Source of the DNA: Acidimicrobiia bacterium
GTDB lineage: Bacteria > Actinomycetota > Acidimicrobiia > IMCC26256 > PALSA-610
DNA length: 42,712 nt
Reading direction: 5' to 3'
Assembly (NCBI GenBank): GCA_017882905.1
Contig: JADGOO010000102.1
Coordinates: 1 to 42,712 of the forward strand
The notes under the pieces are model-generated. The model did not search any database. It was not told the DNA's origin and was given only the letters and a program-made list of their open reading frames with translations. Positions 38,794-42,712 of this stretch are shown piece after piece. The translations under genes were made by a program, and so were the position numbers. Numbering within the stretch: position 1 is the stretch's first letter; each line of letters begins with the position of its first letter.

Positions 38794-40650
38794 ATGGATG
38801 TGCGGCCGGCAGCAGGGACGATCCCCGACGCGCCCGGCTCGTATCAGTTCGTCGACCGCGAGGGCCGGGTCATCTACGTCGGCAAGGCCAAGAGCCTGCG
38901 CAGCCGGCTCTCGAACTACTTCGCGCCGCCGCACACCCTCGCCGACCGCACCCGCCAGATGGTCGAAGCCGCCGACCACGTGGAGTGGATCGTGGCCGGC
39001 AACGAGGTCGAGGCGTTCTTCCTCGAGTTCAACCTGATCAAGCGGCACAAGCCGCGCTTCAACATCCGTCTCAAAGACGACAAGAGCTATCCCTTCCTCG
39101 CCATCACCCTCGACGAGGAGTGGCCGCGTGCGATGGTGCTGCGGGGCAAGAAGCGCAAGGGCGTGAAGTACTACGGGCCGTTCGCGCACGCCTACGCGAT
39201 CCGCGAGACCCTCGACCTCCTGCTGCGCACGTTCCCGATCCGCACGTGCACGAACCCGAAGTTCGACCGGCACAAGCGGCTCGGCCGACCCTGCCTCTAC
39301 GCCCACATCGAGAAGTGCGCGGCCCCGTGCGTCGCCGACATCGATCACGACGCCTACATGAGCCTCGTGGGCGAGCTCATCGAGTTCCTCGACGGCGACA
39401 CCGACATCATCGTGCGGCGCCTCGAACAGCGCATGCGCGACGCTGCCGACGGCCTCGAGTTCGAGCTGGCGGCCCGGTTGCGTGACCAGCTCGCGAGCGT
39501 GCGCAAGGCCATCGAGCGCCAGCAGATGGTGGGTGCACGCGAAGAGGACTACGACCTGCTCGCGCTGGCGGAAGACGAGCTCGAAGCGAGCGTGCAGGTC
39601 TTCTACGTGCGCAAGGGTCGTGTGGTGGGGCGCAAGGGCGTCGTCGTCGACAAGGTGGAGGAGCTCGATCGCGCCCAGCTCGTCGCCCGGGTCGTCGAGC
39701 AGCTCTACGCCGACGCACCACCCGACGAGATCCCGAAGGAGATCCTCGTCCCCGATGATCCCGAAGACCCCGAGCTCTACGAGGAGTTCCTGTCGATGCA
39801 GCGCGGCTCGCGGGTGCGCATTCGCGTGCCGCAGCGCGGGGGCAAGCGCGAGCTGTTGCAGACAGCAACGCTCAACGCTCGTGAGGCGTTCGCGCGACAC
39901 AAGCTGAAGCGGGCCTCCGATCACAACGCCCGTGCCCGCGCGCTCGTCGCGCTGCAAGACGCCCTCGATCTTCCCGAGGCGCCGTTGCGCATCGAGTGCT
40001 TCGACATCTCCAACATCCAGGGCACCGACATCGTCGGGTCGATGGTCGTCATGGAAGACGGCCTCCCGAAGCGCAGCGAGTACCGGCGCTTCAAGGTGAA
40101 GACGCTCGACGGCCAAGACGACTTCGCGTCGATGGAAGAGGTGCTGAGCCGCCGCTTCCGCAACTACCTGCGGGAGCGCGACGAGGGCGCGCACAGCGGC
40201 AAGCGGTTCAGCTACCCACCGAACCTGCTCCTGATCGACGGCGGCAAGGGTCAGCTCGGGGTGGCGGTGCGGGTGCTCGAAGAGCTGGGTCTCGAGGAGA
40301 TCAGCGTGGCGAGCCTTGCGAAGCGCTTCGAAGAGGTGTACCGGCCGGGTGACCCGGAGCCGATCCGCATCCCGCGCGATTCGGAGTCGCTGTACCTGTT
40401 GCAGCAGATCCGAGACGAGGCCCACCGGTTTGCCATCACCTACCACCGCAAGCTGCGCGACAAGCGCATGACTCGCAGCATCCTCGACGACGTTCCGGGC
40501 CTCGGGCCCACGCGCCGCGCCCGGCTGCTCAAAGAGCTCGGGAGCGTCAAGCGCCTCCGCGAGCTCTCGGAGGAGGAGCTCGTCGCCATCGCGTGGCTCC
40601 CTGCCAACGTCGCCCGGGCGACATACGCTGCATTGCACCAGCGTCGCTGA
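38794..40650 (+). CDS. uvrC: UvrABC system protein C
   Basis: The 618-residue excision nuclease that cuts both sides of a lesion in nucleotide excision repair. Domains: N-terminal GIY-YIG nuclease (about 12-90, GSYQFVDREGRVIYVGKAKS) making the 3' cut; a Cys-rich segment (RTCTNPKFDRHKRLGRPCLY, CAAPC); the UVR motif binding UvrB (about 205-240); the RNase H-like nuclease (about 395-540, RIECFDISNIQGTDIVGSMV, LLLIDGGKGQLG) making the 5' cut; and a C-terminal helix-hairpin-helix (about 560-618, DVPGLGPTRRARLLKELGS). Complete. In actinobacteria it is commonly followed by rapZ-yvcK, as here. Confidence 0.97.
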   Translation: MDVRPAAGTIPDAPGSYQFVDREGRVIYVGKAKSLRSRLSNYFAPPHTLADRTRQMVEAADHVEWIVAGNEVEAFFLEFNLIKRHKPRFNIRLKDDKSYPFLAITLDEEWPRAMVLRGKKRKGVKYYGPFAHAYAIRETLDLLLRTFPIRTCTNPKFDRHKRLGRPCLYAHIEKCAAPCVADIDHDAYMSLVGELIEFLDGDTDIIVRRLEQRMRDAADGLEFELAARLRDQLASVRKAIERQQMVGAREEDYDLLALAEDELEASVQVFYVRKGRVVGRKGVVVDKVEELDRAQLVARVVEQLYADAPPDEIPKEILVPDDPEDPELYEEFLSMQRGSRVRIRVPQRGGKRELLQTATLNAREAFARHKLKRASDHNARARALVALQDALDLPEAPLRIECFDISNIQGTDIVGSMVVMEDGLPKRSEYRRFKVKTLDGQDDFASMEEVLSRRFRNYLRERDEGAHSGKRFSYPPNLLLIDGGKGQLGVAVRVLEELGLEEISVASLAKRFEEVYRPGDPEPIRIPRDSESLYLLQQIRDEAHRFAITYHRKLRDKRMTRSILDDVPGLGPTRRARLLKELGSVKRLRELSEEELVAIAWLPANVARATYAALHQRR

Positions 40651-40728
40651 GCCGGCTCGCCGGGTATCCCCAGATGAGTCGGTAGCGGTCGCCTGAACGG
40701 TTGTCGCGCAGACTGCCGCGAGGTGTCG

Positions 40729-41601
40729 ATGAACGTTCCCGAGCTCGACGTCACGATCATCACCGGCATGTCCGGTGCGGGCCGGTCCGAAGCCGCGAAC
40801 GTGCTCGAAGACCTCGGCTTCTTCGTGATCGACAACCTGCCGCCTGCGCTCATCACGAAGGTCGCCGAGCTGGCGCGCGGCCAGGAGCGCACCCGCTACG
40901 CGCTCGTGGTCGACGTGCGCTCGGGTGACTTCCTTGCCGCGCTCGGCGATGCGCTCTCGGACCTGCGGGCCGAGGGGGGCCAGGCCCGGATCGTGTTCCT
41001 CGACGCGGCCGACGACGTGCTCGTGCGCCGGTACGAAGCGTCTCGCCGGCGGCATCCGGCGAGCGAGGGCGAGGGCGTGATCGAGGGCATCGAACGTGAA
41101 CGCGCGTTGCTCGGCGAGCTGAAGGGCGAAGCCGATGTGATCGTCGATACGTCGAGCCTCAACGTGCACGAGCTGCGCGATCGCCTGCGCGAGCTGTTCG
41201 CCGACGAAGAAGCCGCGCACCACGCGCGTCTGCAGACGAGCGTTGTCAGCTTCGGCTACAAACACGGCCTGCCCCTCGACGTCGACATGGTGCTCGACTG
41301 CCGTTTCCTTCCGAACCCGCACTGGGTGGAATCGTTGCGGCCGCTCACTGGTCGAGACCGGCCGGTGCGCGAGTACGTGCTCGGCCAGCGCGACACGCGG
41401 GCATTCTTGAAGGAGGTCGACCGGCTCGTCGCGCTGTTGCTGCCGGCGTTCGAGCGCGAGGGCAAGTCGTACCTGTCGATCGGTGTCGGTTGCACGGGCG
41501 GGCGGCACCGCAGCGTGGTGATCGCCACCGAGCTCGGTGCGCTGCTCGCCAAGCGCGGGTACACGGCGCGCGTCGCGCACCGGGACGTCGATCGTGGGTG
41601 A
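40729..41601 (+). CDS. rapZ: RapZ/YvcJ-type nucleotide-binding protein
   Basis: A 290-residue P-loop protein. Walker A is GMSGAGRS (13-20), with Arg before the Ser. FFVIDNLPPALI follows, and the C-terminal domain has PNPHWVESLRPLTGRD and SIGVGCTGGRHRSVVIATEL. In E. coli RapZ is an RNA adapter controlling glucosamine-6-phosphate synthesis; Bacillus YvcJ is a GTPase. The role in actinobacteria is less clear. GAGG lies 5 bases before ATG 40729, preferred over GTG 40723. It overlaps yvcK by 8 bases. Confidence 0.92.
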   Translation: MNVPELDVTIITGMSGAGRSEAANVLEDLGFFVIDNLPPALITKVAELARGQERTRYALVVDVRSGDFLAALGDALSDLRAEGGQARIVFLDAADDVLVRRYEASRRRHPASEGEGVIEGIERERALLGELKGEADVIVDTSSLNVHELRDRLRELFADEEAAHHARLQTSVVSFGYKHGLPLDVDMVLDCRFLPNPHWVESLRPLTGRDRPVREYVLGQRDTRAFLKEVDRLVALLLPAFEREGKSYLSIGVGCTGGRHRSVVIATELGALLAKRGYTARVAHRDVDRG

Positions 41602-42577
41602 CTCAGGCAGACGCGGCCCCGGCGAGCAGGGGAGTGGCGCCGACACGCTGTCGTTCTCGTGGCCCGAGGGCTTCGATTCGGGCCCGGTGCCGGGCGGCCC
41701 GAAGGTGGTCGTGCTCGGTGGGGGTCACGGCTTGTCGGTGGCGTTGCAGGCGGCGCGCGAGTACGCCGGGTCGATCGCGGCGATCGTGAGCGTGGCCGAC
41801 GATGGCGGGAGCTCGGGCCGGTTGCGCCGCGCGCTCGATGTGCCGCCGCCGGGCGATCTGCGCAGAGCGATCGGCGCGCTCGCCGCCGAGGCGAGCCTGT
41901 GGCCCGAGGTGCTCGAGCACCGTTTCGCCACCGGCGAGCTCGAGGGTCACACCGTGGGCAATCTCATGCTCGTCGGCCTGGTCGACGCACTCGGCTCGAT
42001 CACGGCGGCGTGCGCGGAGCTGGGACGCGTGGCCGGCGCACTGGGCAACGTGTACCCGGCCACCATGGACGCGGTCACGTTGCGCGCCGAGGTCGCGGGC
42101 GAGATCGTCGACGGCCAGGTGGCAATCCAGCAGGCCGCCGCGCGCGGGCGAGTGCGTGCCGTGCAGCTCCTCCCGACCGATCCGCCCGCGGTTCCCGCCG
42201 CGCTCGGAGCCATCATGGAAGCCGATCAGGTGGTGATCGGTCCGGGGTCGCTGTTCACGAGCGTGGTCGCATCGGTGGTCGTTCCCGAGATCCGTGCCGC
42301 GATCGCGCTCACTCCGGGCCGCGTCGTGCTGGTCGCCAACGTGGCGCCCGAGCATCCCGAGACACGCGACCTCGACGGCACCGACCATCTGCTCGCCGTG
42401 CTCGAGCACCGCGTGCGCGTCGACACCTTCCTCTACGACCGCACCGGGCTCCTCAGCGTGAACGAAGCGTTCGTGTTCGAGCACGGCGTGATGCCCGTGG
42501 GTGCCGATCTCGGTGCCGACGGCGGTGGCCGCCACGATCCGCGCCGGTTGGCCAAAGCGCTCGCCGACTTGCAGTAG
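41594..42577 (+). CDS. yvcK: YvcK/CofD-like gluconeogenesis factor
   Basis: A 327-residue CofD-fold protein. KVVVLGGGHGLSVALQAARE binds a nucleotide-sugar ligand. SVADDGGSSGRLRRALDVPP, GDLRRAIGALA, GHTVGNLMLVGLVDALG and VIGPGSLFTSVVASVVVPEI are the other conserved blocks. In Bacillus and mycobacteria (CuvA) the protein binds UDP-GlcNAc and links carbon supply to cell-wall synthesis. The N-terminal 30 residues before KVVVLG are low complexity. The start is GTG 41594, inside the rapZ end; an ATG within the rapZ frame is less likely. Confidence 0.92.
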   Translation: MGDSGRRGPGEQGSGADTLSFSWPEGFDSGPVPGGPKVVVLGGGHGLSVALQAAREYAGSIAAIVSVADDGGSSGRLRRALDVPPPGDLRRAIGALAAEASLWPEVLEHRFATGELEGHTVGNLMLVGLVDALGSITAACAELGRVAGALGNVYPATMDAVTLRAEVAGEIVDGQVAIQQAAARGRVRAVQLLPTDPPAVPAALGAIMEADQVVIGPGSLFTSVVASVVVPEIRAAIALTPGRVVLVANVAPEHPETRDLDGTDHLLAVLEHRVRVDTFLYDRTGLLSVNEAFVFEHGVMPVGADLGADGGGRHDPRRLAKALADLQ

Positions 42578-42580
42578 CCG

Positions 42581-42712
42581 ATGACGAAGGCGCAGCGCCC
42601 TTCGCGATCACGACTCGTCGTGGCCGGCATCGCGTGCGTCGCGTTGGCGTTGACCGCGGCGGTGGTGATCGAGCGCTCCGGCGCGCGACCCGCGTCGGTG
42701 CGGGTGAGCATC
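42581..42712 (+). CDS. Start of a membrane-anchored protein (truncated by window)
   Basis: The first 44 codons of a gene running off the right edge. A basic N-terminus (MTKAQRPSRSR) precedes one hydrophobic segment (about 12-30), then ERSGARPASVRVSI. This is a signal peptide or N-terminal anchor. It starts 3 bases after yvcK. In many actinobacteria whiA follows yvcK, but this N-terminus is not WhiA. Function cannot be assigned from the fragment. Confidence 0.6.
   Translation, partial: MTKAQRPSRSRLVVAGIACVALALTAAVVIERSGARPASVRVSI

Noticed and set aside
40651-40722. Promoter for rapZ
   Set aside because: No TANNNT at leaderless spacing and no convincing -35/-10 pair; read-through from uvrC is equally likely.
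38707-41646. Long minus-strand open frame (about 979 codons) opposite uvrC and rapZ
   Set aside because: The same shadow effect; the plus strand carries complete UvrC and RapZ.
1-42712. CRISPR array, tRNA, rRNA, prophage or insertion sequence
   Set aside because: I saw no regularly spaced repeats, tRNA-like cloverleaf, rRNA segments, transposase or integrase motifs.

Overview
The window is high-GC bacterial chromosome, almost wholly coding, with many ATGA/GTGA or single-base stop/start overlaps. It suggests an actinomycete. Two signs point there: mycothiol-type enzymes (an MscR-like dehydrogenase and an MDMPI-family isomerase) and the order DUF1844 / infC-rpmI-rplT-rRNA methyltransferase-pheS-pheT. 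A thiolase-like/DUF35 lipid-degradation cluster and a rapZ-yvcK pair fit the same group. Class Acidimicrobiia is my guess from gene style, not something the sequence proves. I saw no rRNA, tRNA, CRISPR array, insertion sequence or phage gene.

Layout. 1-900: wreckage of a xylose/ribose-type ABC sugar transporter, with a binding-protein tail spliced onto permease pieces in shifted frames. 995-3391: hisG, a small cold-shock-domain-like protein, a DUF4328 membrane protein and a DUF1844 protein. 3392-9567: translation block with a structured leader, infC (apparent AUC start), rpmI, rplT, a SpoU methyltransferase, pheS, pheT and a hotdog thioesterase. 9593-15191: an MDMPI-family enzyme, an amidohydrolase with a DUF1214-like protein on the minus strand, then an amidase and a lysyl-hydroxylase-like 2-oxoglutarate oxygenase. 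15163-19575: minus-strand run of SDR, mscR, metallo-beta-lactamase-fold hydrolase, zinc-ribbon peptide, DnaJ-domain membrane protein and SpoU methyltransferase. 19606-23552: DUF2207 membrane protein, a palindrome-bearing gap, a conserved unknown and an alpha/beta hydrolase. 23687-27797: heme A synthase with an ABC-2 exporter, convergent with a DHA2 drug transporter. 27860-31123: two DUF35 proteins and two thiolase-like proteins. 31120-34671: adenosine-deaminase-like protein, 5'-3' exonuclease, crotonase and SDR. 34729-38717: HIT protein, arylsulfatase and PIG-V-like mannosyltransferase. 38794-42712: uvrC, rapZ, yvcK and the start of a membrane-anchored protein.

How parts work together. The infC-to-pheT block supplies translation initiation, two 50S proteins, an RNA modification enzyme and Phe-tRNA synthetase. 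mscR and its overlapping MBL partner probably detoxify formaldehyde through S-hydroxymethylmycothiol. The DUF35/thiolase-like module resembles actinobacterial steroid side-chain aldolase systems (Ltp/ChsH2 type). A nearby crotonase and SDR would fit CoA-thioester catabolism.

The most interesting observations are these. The thiolase-like pair lacks the thiolase Cys and His and is paired with one zinc-ribbon and one ribbon-less DUF35 subunit. infC appears to start at AUC. TANNNT boxes lie 6-9 nt before many start codons, which suggests leaderless transcription and includes one overlapping divergent pair. A PLOD-like oxygenase sits in a bacterium. The first 0.9 kb holds transporter wreckage. I did not find a clearly new multi-gene system; the DUF35/thiolase module is the nearest candidate.
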